Shown here: in pieces, positions 11,067 through 21,486 of the stretch
Layout: the number at the start of each line of letters is the position of its first letter
Numbering within the stretch: position 1 is the first letter of the stretch
Source: Blakeslea trispora
Lineage: Eukaryota > Mucoromycota > Mucoromycetes > Mucorales > Choanephoraceae
Direction of reading: 5' to 3'
DNA length: 38,901 bases
Assembly: GCA_025331445.1 (NCBI GenBank)
Contig: JAIWNE010000190.1
Location: 1-38,901, forward strand
Notes under the pieces: generated by a model
Database searches by the model: none
Told to the model about the DNA's origin: nothing
What the model saw: the letters and a program-made list of their open reading frames with translations, nothing else
Program-made: the position numbers and the translations under genes

Positions 11067-11151
11067 TGTAAGAGGGACCAAAATCTTAATATAGAAAAGA
11101 TTTAAGTTTTATTTATTGTTACAATTAAAATTATATATTTGAATTCAAACA
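11067..11151 (-). repeat. Putative compact LTR between pol and gag
   Basis: An 85-bp minus-strand segment starts TGTTTGAATTC directly after the stop codon of the chromodomain frame and ends CCCTCTTACA, giving TG...CA edges. It contains TATATAA and AATAAATAAA. A shorter alternative (TGTAACA...TCTTACA, 57 bp) has better matched ends. No second copy exists in the window, so the edges are unproven. It is called LTR because it sits between a pol 3' end and a primer-binding-like site plus gag start. Confidence 0.35.
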
Positions 11152-11967
11152 CTAAGTGCTTTGTGTGACTTGTGATTTAAGAGCTGAACTCTTACACCAA
11201 TAATTATTAATTGGCTTTAGCGAGTCAAAAGAGAAAGCTGGTTCCCATGTATTGTATTTCGCTTGATCCTCATATCCACGCCAGTGGACGTAGTATTCAA
11301 TGTTTTTGCCAGTACCACGATGATTGACAATAGCTTGAACTTCGTAATGCTTTTCAGCTACATCGGATTGCGATCGTTGATCTCTTGACTGTATCATTTT
11401 GATCTGATGCGTAGGTATGTCTCTAGACAACAATGCACCGGTTAGATCCTCAAGAATGTAGGCACCACTTTTAGCCCATCCTTTGATGGTGAAAGGACCA
11501 ACGTAACGAGGTTCAGTCTTTGCTTTATGATTCACATTGATAATCATAACTTTAGAATTGAGTGGATATCTGTCAGCTACTATGTTATCAGACTTCAAGT
11601 ATTTTTTATGGTCAGTGTTTTGACGCTCTTTAATGTTCTCATGTAAAGCAGGTACGACTACTTTTTTTACGTGTTTCAATTGCTCATTGATACGTTTGTG
11701 CTCCGATTTTTCAAATGTTAAAGTGGGCTTCACTTCGGTATAATCAGTCAATTGATTCGGCTGTCTGAAGAACATAGCCGTGAATGCACGTGTACTATGC
11801 AAGTGTCTAAACTGAGCGTTGACAGCGTATTGAGCCATGTCAACATGTAAATCCCAACTTTCTGGATCCTTTGCATCAGCTGCAATTGCTTTGATAATGG
11901 CTTGTTTGCACACGCCCATATATCTTTCACATATAGAATTACCGACGGGATTATAAGGTAATGAAAC
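11152..11967 (-). pseudogene. Integrase C-terminal half and chromodomain (element X)
   Basis: This is the third catalytic block (PVGNSICERYMGVCKQ, with Glu), followed by WDLHVDMAQYAVNAQFRHLH, a GPY/F module (RYVGPFTIKGWAKSGAYIL) and a chromodomain (HYEVQAIVNHRGTGKNIEYY, GYEDQAKYNTWEPAFSF). It is separated from the first half of the integrase by a one-base frameshift near 11,968, where the upstream frame reads on as nonsense (KGFHYLIIPSV). It ends with a TAG at 11152-11154 directly against the LTR-like segment. It is closely related in sequence to the fragment at 3403-4674. Confidence 0.88.
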
Positions 11968-13298
11968 CCTTTGATAACTCCAGTCATCTCAGCCAATTGC
12001 TTCAAGACTTCATTCACAAATTCAGATCCGTTGTCATGACTGATAATTCTACTATACCAAATACTGAGCAACTCTCTTGCAATAGTATATGCATTCTTAT
12101 CAGGAATAGCTCTTAGAATGGTAAAGCGTGAGAACATATCAAATACGAGTAATAAGAAGTTGTTTCCACTAGACGATGTAACATTGAATGTGCCTAGATC
12201 CACACAGATGTGATCAAAGACTCCTTCAGGTAAGATATGTCTAGGTGGATGATAGCCTACTTTGTGAATGGTATGTTGTTGACAAGCTGTACAGTCTTTT
12301 ACAACACGTTCAATATCTTTTCTCAAGTTAGTCCAATGTATACCGTCAGCATGAATGGTTTTCTCAATCGCATTCACACCAAAATGACCAAGAAGGTGAG
12401 TACGCTCGATAAGATCTCGACGTTCCATTTCAGGTGGTGTCATATACTCGGCAGATTGACGTTTACCCGATAAAGGTGATTTTGTAGAAGAAGTAGGTTC
12501 TTCGTAATTATCCACATCGTCTGTAGCAAAACGGGAAGGAAAAGAAGTATTATCAATGACTTCAATATTTTTCGTTTTGCGGCGCATAGCAACATTGCAC
12601 AAAGTGACGTGACGTGCATGAGAAATAGTACGTTTAGAGTCAGAAAGTAAGCTGTTTTCTTTCGCTTGTTTTCTTTCGGTTCTAGACATATTATTCTTTT
12701 TCAAGATATGTCTGTCGTTATAACTAGTGTAGCTGGTTTCACCCTCCTCCAGATTGGACGACTCAGGAGTGTACAATCTACTAAGAGCATCAGGCAAGCA
12801 GTTTGTAACGCCGGGAATATGGATGATGTCAAAGTCATAGCTAAAAATTGCCTCATAGTAGTTCAACATCATAGGGTTGGGGACAGCCTGACTTTTCAAA
12901 AATACAAGTGAGCGATGGTCGACATGAGCGGAAAAGCGAATACCATATAGCAACTTATGAAAACGCTGACACACAAACAAGAAGCCTAGCAACTCGCAGC
13001 GAGTAGTGCTGTAACGCTGTTCTGTTTCGTTCAGTTTTCGACTAGCCATTCCAACATAATGAATCCTGTTATCCTTGACATAGTATACTACACCACCAAT
13101 ACCATACTTGGATGCATCAGTCGCAACATGCAAACGATACTTAGGATCATAAGGTGACAAGATCACAGCGGAAGCGAAGGCCAGTTTCAGTTTCTTAAAA
13201 GCCATAGTATGCTCTTCAGTCCAGACACCATCAAGAGACTTGAGAGAACGCAGAGAGTCAAGTGGAGCAGCCAGTGTAGCGTAGTTTGGAATTGATCC
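11968..13298 (-). pseudogene. RNase H and integrase N-terminal half (element X)
   Basis: Continues the RT frame after a single TGA at about 13,293-13,295 (FLNYF-stop-GSIPNY, explained by CGA to TGA). It holds an RNase H domain: HVATDASKYGIGGVVYYV, KLNETEQRYSTTRCELLGF and CQRFHKLLYG, with DALSRLYTPE at its end. The integrase HHCC zinc finger follows (HLLGHFGVNAIEKTIHADG, CTACQQHTIHK), then the first catalytic Asp (LLLVFDMFSRF) and the second (SHDNGSEFVNEV). RNase H degrades the RNA of the RNA:DNA hybrid, and the integrase joins cDNA to the chromosome. There is one in-frame stop at the start and a frameshift at the end. Confidence 0.88.
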
Positions 13299-14105
13299 TC
13301 AAAAGTAATTCAAGAATCCCAAGTAAGAGGCAAGTTGTTTACCTGTAGCAGGAGCATCCTCCCAAGGAGCAGTTGCAGCAATTTTTTGAAAGTCAGGCAA
13401 CAAGGTACCATTGTTAATAGTCCAACCCAAGAGATGAACCGAATTCATAGCAATGACCAGTTTAGTTGGATTAATCTGCAACTTAGCGTCAGTCAACCGC
13501 TGAATCGCTGTGCCAAGACAAAGGAAGTGATGCTCCAACGAAGACGAAGTGGCCACCGTGATATCATCCACGTAGATAGAGACATAAGGCAAAACATTTT
13601 GAACAAAAGCAGACATGAATGTGATGCCAAAGCACATCTTACGGAAGTGGTAACGAAGATTAGTGAAAGGACACATAAAACTAAGTTTATATTTGTGACT
13701 AGGGTTTACGAGAAACGAAGTAAAGCAAGAACGGATATCAATTGTCGAAATGATAGTCGCATTTCCCATACGTTGATGAATGTCAGAAATGAGAGGCAAT
13801 TGGCAAACATCGTTACTGACCAAGATGTTGTTAAACTTTCTAACATCTGCAACAATTCTAGGTTTTTTCATGGAGTAAACACCATCGATATCTTTTTTCG
13901 CAACACACAAGATGGGTACATTGAAATCAGTGTGACCCGTTGACCGTTCAATAACGCCTTCATCGATCCATGCTCGAATCTGATCTAAGACAGCTTCTTT
14001 GTAAGCAAAAGGGACTGGATAAGGTTTTTTAAATGCAGTCATTCCTGGTTTGGTCTCAAGGTCGACTACAGCATTAGGTGTTACATACAACAGCCTCTTT
14101 CAAAG
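13299..14105 (-). pseudogene. Ty3 reverse transcriptase, N-terminally truncated element X
   Basis: The RT domain runs from KPGMTAFKKPYPVPFAYKEA through the palm motifs RIVADVRKFN, ISTIDIRSCFTSF (first catalytic Asp), FRKMCFGITFMSA and YVDDITVATSS (the catalytic YVDD pair) to the connection segment HLLGWTINNGTLLPDFQK. It copies element RNA into DNA. There is no protease upstream of it: the frame closes at a TGA near 14,105, and beyond that lie unrelated palindromic sequence and a LINE. The element therefore starts at the protease-RT boundary, the very point at which the gag-protease unit at 8.65-11.0 kb ends. Confidence 0.88.
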
Positions 14106-14369
14106 CAATAAAATAAAGTAAGATCAGATTAGGCTTATTAAGACCAGTCTATTTCTATATATGGAATTCTCAGGCTGTTGCGTTCAAACGGTACAAACAC
14201 TGGATACAATGTATCCAGGTTACAGGCAATGTATACATTGTGCTCAAGTTACTCAGTTATCATACCAGTATTTCCCATAGTATAAATAGAGACAGAAAAC
14301 ATATATCTGAATAAAACATCTTTCTTTTGGTCTGATTGACTTTTTATTGTTATTAATAGTGAATATATC
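14106..14369. other. Spacer between LINE and Ty3 remnants, with short palindromes
   Basis: No coding signal. Near 14,200-14,240 it holds two adjacent palindromes: CTGGATACA with TGTATCCAG around a single A, and the perfect 14-mer CAATGTATACATTG. Confidence 0.6.
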
Positions 14370-15017
14370 ACAGCTCTGAAGGTTTGGGTTAGCCGGAATG
14401 AAACTTAGTAGATGTTCATAGACCAAATTAAAGAGAAGAGGGGACAAGGGAACCCCCTGGCGAAGCCCACGACTCTGAGTACCTGGAGCGCTAAGCCAAC
14501 CATTGATGGTGATACGATTTTGGGTACCAAAGAAAAGCAGAGAAAGGCTGTCAATGAGCCGAGAAGGGAATCCAAAACGCGCAAGCACCTGTCGAATGTA
14601 TCCCGGATGACCTCGGTCATATGCCTTCTCCTGATCCAACAGAACCGCCACCTGAGAGTCAGTGGATTTGGAAGCTCTGAGTGTAGCCATAAGGAAATGA
14701 TTTAATTAACCGTTGTCAGAAATTAGCCGATTAGACATAAAACCTGTCTAATAAAGAGTGATCAGTTCCGGCAGCACCAAATTGAACCTATTCGCTAGCA
14801 GCTTCGTGAAGAGCTTGGCATCGACGTTGATTAAGAAAAGCGGACGCAAATTGCTTAGCAAAGAAGGATTACCCTTGTTAAACAAGGGAACCATGCGAGT
14901 GAGGCACCAAGAGGAAGGAAAGGAGTAGTAAAGTGCATCACTTGAGACAAAGACGAGCAGTCGAAGGATCCTTGTGACGAGGTACAAGGAACCTGTGCAA
15001 TTTAAAAGGCAAGCCAT
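14370..15017 (-). pseudogene. LINE (L1-type) reverse transcriptase, N-terminal half
   Basis: Reads as one frame with in-frame TAG and TAA stops near 14,748 and 14,710. RT blocks are visible: VPLFNKGNPSLLSNLRPLFL, LFTKLLANRFNLVLPELI, then TGFMSNRLISDN. The TAG before TGF replaces the conserved Gln of 'QTGF', a CAG to TAG change. VAVLLDQEKAYDR (first catalytic Asp region), FFGTQNRITINGWLS and RGLRQGVPLSPLLFNLVYEH follow. Homology stops at about 14,370, before the (F/Y)xDD motif, so the catalytic core is cut off. A frameshift near 15,018 separates it from the endonuclease part. It would have reverse-transcribed element RNA at nicked chromosomal DNA. Confidence 0.85.
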
Positions 15018-16271
15018 CTAGCCTGGGGCTTTTACCCGACGGACTATGCTTTTAAAGAAGGAGCAGGTCCTCATCAACGAATAGTTAATGAGAGAGTTCT
15101 GGTCCTCTGGAATCAGGACAACAGTCGAAGGTATGGCACCCAACAGCTCATCTACCGAAGGTTGATCGATGGGATTAGGGGTGTACAAAGACGCATAAAA
15201 GAAGCGAGTCTCTCTCAGCATGCCAGAAATATTATCTATAGTAGCCCCTGACGCAGAGTCGGTTAAACGATGGATGGTTTGCTGCCGCCGGCGAGAGCGC
15301 AGTACCTAAAAAAAGTCTTTGTTGTTACGTTCCCCTTGTTCTTTTTATCGAGTTGCCGTACCCAAACGATATTGAGCGGTCTCTTTTTCCACTAATCCTG
15401 ATATGGTATCATCAATAGTGGACAGCTGTTGCATGGAAATGGACGAAGGGGCTCGATTGGTGGAAAGACCACGCAGAATGTCTGCACGATCCCGTTGAAG
15501 TCGCGCCAGACTGGCTGTGGTACGAGCTTTAGAATGCTTAGAGTATGATCGAGCCACCTTCTGCAAAATAAGTCTAAGCTGCTCCCAAACACGTTGTCGT
15601 TGAGATGCAAGTGTAGCCTCGAAAAGCACAGGACAAGAATCTAACGCACCCTCTAAGGGAATGTGCAGGCCAGCAAAATTAACCTGAGAAAAGAAAGCAT
15701 CAACAGAGGCCGTGAGCAGACCAGTAAACCGATTATTCAGCGAAAGAGTCGGATTAAAGCGCCATGCTTCAGGGCCTGGGAGTAGATCAGATACTAATAG
15801 ATTCACGGTCAACATGTTATGATCTGTCTACGTCGAAGGGAGATGGTGCAGCTGGCAACGGGTAATGTTCGCCATCCAAGACGAGTCTGCGTAAATGTAA
15901 TCTACCGTCGTACGGATAGAGTTACTCGCTGAGCTAGTAAAAGTAGGCAGCCTATCTGGAAAGCAATTGGTATAATGTGCATCCAGCCATTCTACCCAGT
16001 TTTCCGTAAAAGCATGAGCACAAAAAACTGGATCAAACAAGTTGGAGTTGAGGTCGTCAAGAATGAAGAAAAAACAAGCGCCCTCATAAGTGGGACTAAA
16101 ATAAGGGACCTCCTCACGAAAAGAATAAAAAAAAAGGAATCGTTCAGTAGGGGAAGGTGGAACATCAAGGTTAAGGATAGAGCAGACCATTTGGTTGTTC
16201 TCATCCGCAATAGAAGCATAAGTGCAGCGTTCATCGAGATACATAGCTGTATCCTGAATAGACAGTGCCAA
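15018..16271 (-). pseudogene. LINE apurinic-type endonuclease and linker
   Basis: The C-terminal half of an exonuclease-endonuclease-phosphatase domain. ACFFFILDDLNSNLFDP stands where families have 'GDFN', and TTVDYIYADSSWMANITRC with TDHNMLTVNLLVSDLL is the terminal S-D-H block. The L1 linker follows: RWKEQ-like GERNNKDFF, then RRQQTIHRLTDSASG and FFYASLYTPNPIDQPSVDEL. All of this is one frame on the minus strand, interrupted by TAG (15,822-15,824, next to the S-D-H block), TAA (near 15,345) and TAG (near 15,308). The N-terminal half of the endonuclease is missing at 16,271, as expected for a 5'-truncated LINE, although the 3' end is missing too. Confidence 0.82.
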
Positions 16272-17467
16272 ATTGAGACATACGATAGCTGTATGTCATG
16301 AGACATGAGATGACGTATTTAGAAAAAGGAAAGTGCGGAACTTGTGGAGATAGGATTTACACCACGGCGTATAGGAGTTTTAAAAATATTTGGGTGAGGT
16401 TTTTCTGATTGAGGTCAATATTCAGCTTTTATAGACATGGCTGTATTGGCTTTTGAAATGATTAAAGTAATGGATTTTTTTGTTGAAATGTAATGTAGAG
16501 ACTTAAGGGAGGTTAGTTTTTGAATTTGAAGCTGTTCTGAAGAGATGAGTTGATCTCGGTTTTTTTTACATGTCAAAGGCCATAAAATAAATAAAAAGCC
16601 TAAGAAAAATAATCTGTGAGAAAGAGATTTGGCTGAAAAGGGAAAAAATAGCAGTGAAAATGAAGAGACAATTAAATGGGGGGATCGATTCCAGATTTCA
16701 TGCAAAAAATATGTATAAAAATGGGAAATGGGGGGATAGGTCAAGTGAGGTGAAACAGTCTGGGTAAAAAATAAAGATGTATGCAAATTTAATTTAAAGG
16801 TAAAGAAGAAGTATTTGGAAGGTAATCCTTAAGCAAACTCAGATATATGACAAAATAAAGATATCAAGCTGTAAGAGAAGATAGAGAAGCATAAGCCATT
16901 AAATTTATAAAGCCAAAGGCTAAAGAGCTAATTTTTAATTTTTTGTGTAATCATAACAAAGTGTAGAAAGCTAAAGAAGTGTAAAAAGAGGCAAGAAAAT
17001 AAAATAAGAAAGTTGAGAGAAAGTGTTTGCTATTCATACTTTTAAATTTCTAAGATAGTAGTACAAGAAAGTTACGATCATGACTGAATGTCGATCTTGA
17101 GATCTCTCATCACCATCACTGAAGCAACATGAGCACATGGAGAAGGACTCGTTGTTGCTGTAAGTGTCTTTAAGTCAAATAATGACTGGCAAAATGAATA
17201 ACAGACATTCCAGCAGTTAGGTAAAATAAAAAACTGCACTCATCTTTGTATAAAGTGAGATGATGTAGTTTGGGCTGAATCAAATCGTATTTTATGAGGG
17301 TAAGCAGTGCTTAGAAAAGCTGAAAAAGATAGATGCTGGTGTAAGATTATGAGCAACAACTTAAAGAGAAGTCTAAAAAGGAGAAAAGAAGCAAATGCTA
17401 CTTTGAAGCAAGTGAAAAGGAAAGAAAAAAAAGTAGTAACAATCACTACTGAATCACTATTTTATCC
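16272..17467. other. Non-coding region, purine-rich on the plus strand
   Basis: About 1.2 kb with strikingly more A+G than C+T on the plus strand and no recognised protein. A 123-codon minus-strand frame at 16415-16786 is Phe/Ser/Leu-rich, as the pyrimidine-rich strand would produce by composition, and shows no domain. One ACACCACGG word near 16,361 also occurs near 5,171. Confidence 0.5.
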
Positions 17468-17975
17468 TCAACTAATGACTCTCACTAAATAAGGATGGAA
17501 TGTTTCATTATCACTTTTAAGAACTGCTAGTTTTAAACATTGGAAGTCAATCTTGAGACTAGGCAAATCAATTGTGTAGACAAAAAACTTCAAGTACTCT
17601 AAATTAGGTATTTGACTTGATGGTGAATTAGAATGCTTAGTTGAGAAGTCATGAAAGAGGAACAGAAGGATCAATTTTAAGCTTTAAATGACTAATCCAT
17701 TCATTTCTTTTATAGAAACAATTGATAATTGCACATATCCATCATAAGAGATATCATCAATAGATTTCAATACTTATGGTCAATGTTATCAATAACACTA
17801 CAGCGCAAGAAAATTTAATTTGTGGTATTTTGGCCCACACGATAAGTTTTGGAGATCAGATTTTGATTGATTTAATGTATAAACAATTCAATTTTTTTAG
17901 TTCATGATACTTGTTCAAGTTTAACAATGTCTTGTTAAAAGTTTGAAGCAGATTGGAAAGGTCGACCAAGTGCAT
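17468..17975 (-). pseudogene. Degenerate leucine-rich-repeat-like (F-box/LRR type?) fragment
   Basis: Three separate minus-strand stretches read like natural LRR protein in different frames: MHLVDLSNLLQTFNKTLLNL and KYHELKKLNCLYIKSIKI (near 17,975-17,860), NEWISHLKLKIDPSVPLS (near 17,700-17,650), and SNSPSSQIPNLEYLKFFVYT continuing to LKIDFQCLKLAVLKSDNETF (near 17,630-17,480). The repeating 'pnLeyLkl' pattern suggests an F-box/LRR-family gene broken by several frameshifts. No F-box was seen. The family call is a guess from pattern, not from a search. Confidence 0.3.
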
Positions 17976-20250
17976 GCTATTTTCATCCATCAAATTTCCT
18001 TAAAAAAATTCTAAGTCCCAAAAAAAAATCAGACAAGGTGCTTTTTAGCAAAAATGATTAAAAAAGAAAGTCATGTATGAGTGCGAAATTGCTATGGGCT
18101 AAAAATGGGGGACAAACAATGAGTATTTCATGCAAATAGCATGCTAGTTTGTAAGTTGGGGGTCAGGCTATTTTGGGAGAATTGTTTTAGGCAAAAGAAC
18201 TAAATACCCATCATATTACATTGCTAAATGTGTTTAGCTCTTTATAGACAAAAATTACCATTCATTCTACAGTAAAAATTGCTCTTTATGCAAATCCAAG
18301 ACATTTCCCATTTCAGTACAATTTTAGCTTGAATCTGTCAATGAAATAATACTTTCTTCCCATCACTGTCATATTTCTCATATATACTGGCTATTTTTTT
18401 TCAATCCCCCATTTTCTTTTTCTCTCTTTTTCCATTTGATCCACAGCAAATGGTAAGCACTTTTATCTCTGCTTTATTTTTTTTCTATAATTCATCAACA
18501 TCACTGACTCTTTTATTTCACAATAGCTACATGTATATCACCTTATGATGACAACATTTCAACAACTCGACTACACTTCTCTTCTTATTTAGCATTTTCC
18601 GACCCAACATCTGTATCTATCTGCTTATCATCAACATTAAATACACTTATATACATACTCATCATAAGCTCTAATTGACAATCCTTTATCCATGCCACCT
18701 TCTTCTGTATTGCTTTTCACCATCTCATCCATGGCTTTTTATCCAAACTGCCTGCTATATCTCATGTAGCTCAAACTTATTCTTCTTTCACTTGTATCTG
18801 AATTTTATTTCTTTAAATGCTGCCTATCCGGATAGATGCCTTTTTTCAAGTAACTCATGCCTAAGGTCCTTCAGTTTCTCCATTTATATGTCTAAACGAT
18901 TTTGTACACATTGCATTTGCTAGCTTGCTCTGTTTGTAGTCATTGCCTTGGGGCCTTTTGACAAACACACATTCAATTGTCCATCATGCTTCCATCCTAT
19001 GTCTGAGTTATTCATGTCTACCTTCTTTCTTGTGAGCTCATGTGGTCTTTCTCTCTAACTATTGCCATTGGTCATTGTCCTGACTTCAAGAAATACTTTT
19101 CCTGTCTGATATATCGTCGCTCAAGGAACTGGGTCTCTTCTAATGTTGCCATCTCTCTACCTCATCTTCAAGAAATGCTCTTTATCCGCCTATTCTCCTT
19201 CCACTATTATGGTCTGTGCTTTTAAAGCTTGCCGAATCTCTTTTTGATTGAACTTGGGGTTCTTTCCAGCTTTACTGCTTGTGGTTTCTTTCTTTTTGTG
19301 TCTTCTCGCCTTTGCTCATGCTTACATGTGTGCTCCATCCCAAATGAAGTTGCTTCATCACCTTGAATTTCTTCCGTAACAAGTGAAATACCACTTCCAG
19401 ACTATTTTTACTTCACTGTCTTACCAAATGAACTTCTCTTTATCAACTGTTTACTTCTGATTGTTGCTCTCATTGTTGGCTGGACTCATGAGGTATTTAA
19501 TCACAATTAACGGAATTAACATGCTCATGACAAAGTACATGCGTAAAGGATCGCGTCTCAACTTTATTTTTTTTGTGATTTTAGACTTTCTATGCTATCC
19601 ACTGTCTTCCTCTGTTTCTGACTCTTGTATGTACCGTTAACAAGTGATCTCTCACTTAGTGTTGCGCATGACCTTGCATGTTACTTCAAGATGGCTGTCA
19701 AGAAAAAGAAACAATCACGAAAAAAATAATCTCGGTAAAGGCTGTATCTTTTTTTCAAGCACAACTACTGCAAAGCTTACTGACGGCTCTATTCATCAGT
19801 ATTATCTCATTTCTGCATCTTATACTGCTTCTTATTATCCTAAAGGTTTGCATATCAAAACTAAGCATGCCTTTCTATCTGGATACACTCACTACAGCAT
19901 TCTGGTCACAAAAAGAGATGTCTGAGCTATAAATGTGCCTAAAGAAGAACCCATATTTAGTATTTATTTGATCTAAATCAATAAAATTAAAGAAGCCTGA
20001 TTTGCCTACAATTTTAAAAAAGACGCAATGTAACGAACACGATTGGCCTCTAATACTAGATAATCCAGTAACATTTAGGCTTATTTAAAGGAATACTAAC
20101 AAACTATTTGCCTGTTTATTATTTATCCACATAGAACCTGATCATTTAAACCTCTTTAATGTTTGTGTTTTCATTTGATGCTAAAGCTCCACTTGAACTA
20201 TATAAGCTATCATCATTGGCCTTCATAGCGGTATACCAATGTTTTTAAGC
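17976..20250. other. Non-coding region, pyrimidine-rich on the plus strand
   Basis: About 2.3 kb, T- and C-rich on the plus strand especially from 18,300 to 19,500, with no recognisable protein. A possible transcript start is visible: a CT-rich stretch, then ATG at 18,450-18,452 followed immediately by a good intron (GTAAGC donor at 18,453, acceptor CACAATAG near 18,526 or TTATTTAG near 18,595). Either splice gives only a 15- to 22-codon peptide. It could be a non-coding RNA or an eroded gene. Confidence 0.4.
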
Positions 20251-20260
20251 AGTCAAAAAA

Positions 20261-20352
20261 TGGGCCAATCTACCAAAATTGGGCTAAACGAATTTTAGCC
20301 CATTCAATTTGTTAGTAGATCGATTGGGCTGTAGGGCCCCAAATTTTGGGCC
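20261..20352. repeat. GGGCC-rich double hairpin
   Basis: Two adjacent inverted repeats in otherwise AT-rich sequence. The first has the perfect inner stem GGGCTAAA (20281-20288) and TTTAGCCC (20294-20301) around CGAAT, and a longer imperfect outer stem from TGGGCCAATCTACC to GTAGATCGATTGGGCT. The second is GGGCCCCAAATTTTGGGCC (20334-20352). GGCCCA/TGGGCC words recur at least five times. It could be a small non-autonomous element or a structured RNA. Confidence 0.55.
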
Positions 20353-21486
20353 ATCAGCCCACCAGCTTGAGCCGTAGTGTAAACTAAAATTTGCTTTTCG
20401 GATTGATCCATCATAATATGTCTTTATTTCCCCAATAATTAAATAAAAAGTCCAACTAGCTATAATGCAATCCACCTCATAGATGCTTACCTCTCAAAAA
20501 ACATGATACTCTTTAAAGATCTTTTAATAATCCAAAGTGCTGCTGATATGTAACTTGAATTGATTTCTTCACCGGCAAAGATGTTGACAATGATGGTATC
20601 ATTCTTTGAATAAAACTGCCAACTTTTACTAATAACTTTACCTCTTAATTTCATTTCGTCATTCATAGGATTGATCTCTAGTAAATCAGATGTAAATTTG
20701 GCTGGAAGTTGTTATTTAGAGAGTGAAAGTATTGTCTTCAATAAACTGAAGTGATAAAAGACTGTTATCATAAGCTGAGGGTGTAATCCGTAGATCCAGA
20801 TTAATTCAATCAGAGATGGTAATGACTCCATACTATCTTCAAAGGTTTATATGTGTATCAGGTAATCAATCATAAAAATTGAACAACACCTTACTCTGCT
20901 TCACAGATCCATTGGGCTTCATCATAAAATATTCATTTAACAGTGTGATTAATACAATATCTGTTTTCATGAAATGTTAGATCATAAAGCCATATGTAAC
21001 ACCATCGATTTGCTTAACTTTTGCTTTATTTTAAACGTGATTAAAAGAATTCTCATGTTAGTGTAATCATCTCCATCACTGATAATTTGAAAAATATTGT
21101 AATTATTGATCTTTTTCAAGTGATTTACTCATGGTGTGTTTAAAAACTGCAATTGTCTGCTTTGTGATGGTAAGATGAGTGACTGTATGATAAAGACTTA
21201 AGCTCCCCCAATTAATTGTGAACAAACTTAAAAAATAAACCTTTTTCTAGACAGAGAAAAGAACTGATAAGTTAGTGATCATGTAGCATGGCCTGAATGA
21301 TACACCTTAACTCGGAAAGGAAATACTGTCAAGATTTAGGAAGAATAAAGGGTAAAGCAATCAATAGAGTGAAGGAAAAAAAAAGTAGAGGAAAAAAAGC
21401 CGAGATAAAAAAAAGGAAAGAGAGTAATGTCACCCCCATAAATAACACGGAACCTTGGAGGTTAATTTATTTTAAAGTATGTCAGC
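20353..21486. other. AT-rich spacer without a recognised gene
   Basis: No coding region, splice-supported exon or repeat end could be identified. A Lys-rich 83-codon frame at 21297-21548 overlaps the start of a solo LTR and is not considered a gene. Confidence 0.5.

Noticed and set aside
16415..16786. 123-codon hydrophobic minus-strand frame.
   Set aside because: The T-rich strand gives Phe/Leu/Ser by composition; no intron or family support.
19644..19932. Two overlapping plus-strand frames of 84-93 codons.
   Set aside because: They overlap in different frames and neither has recognisable features.
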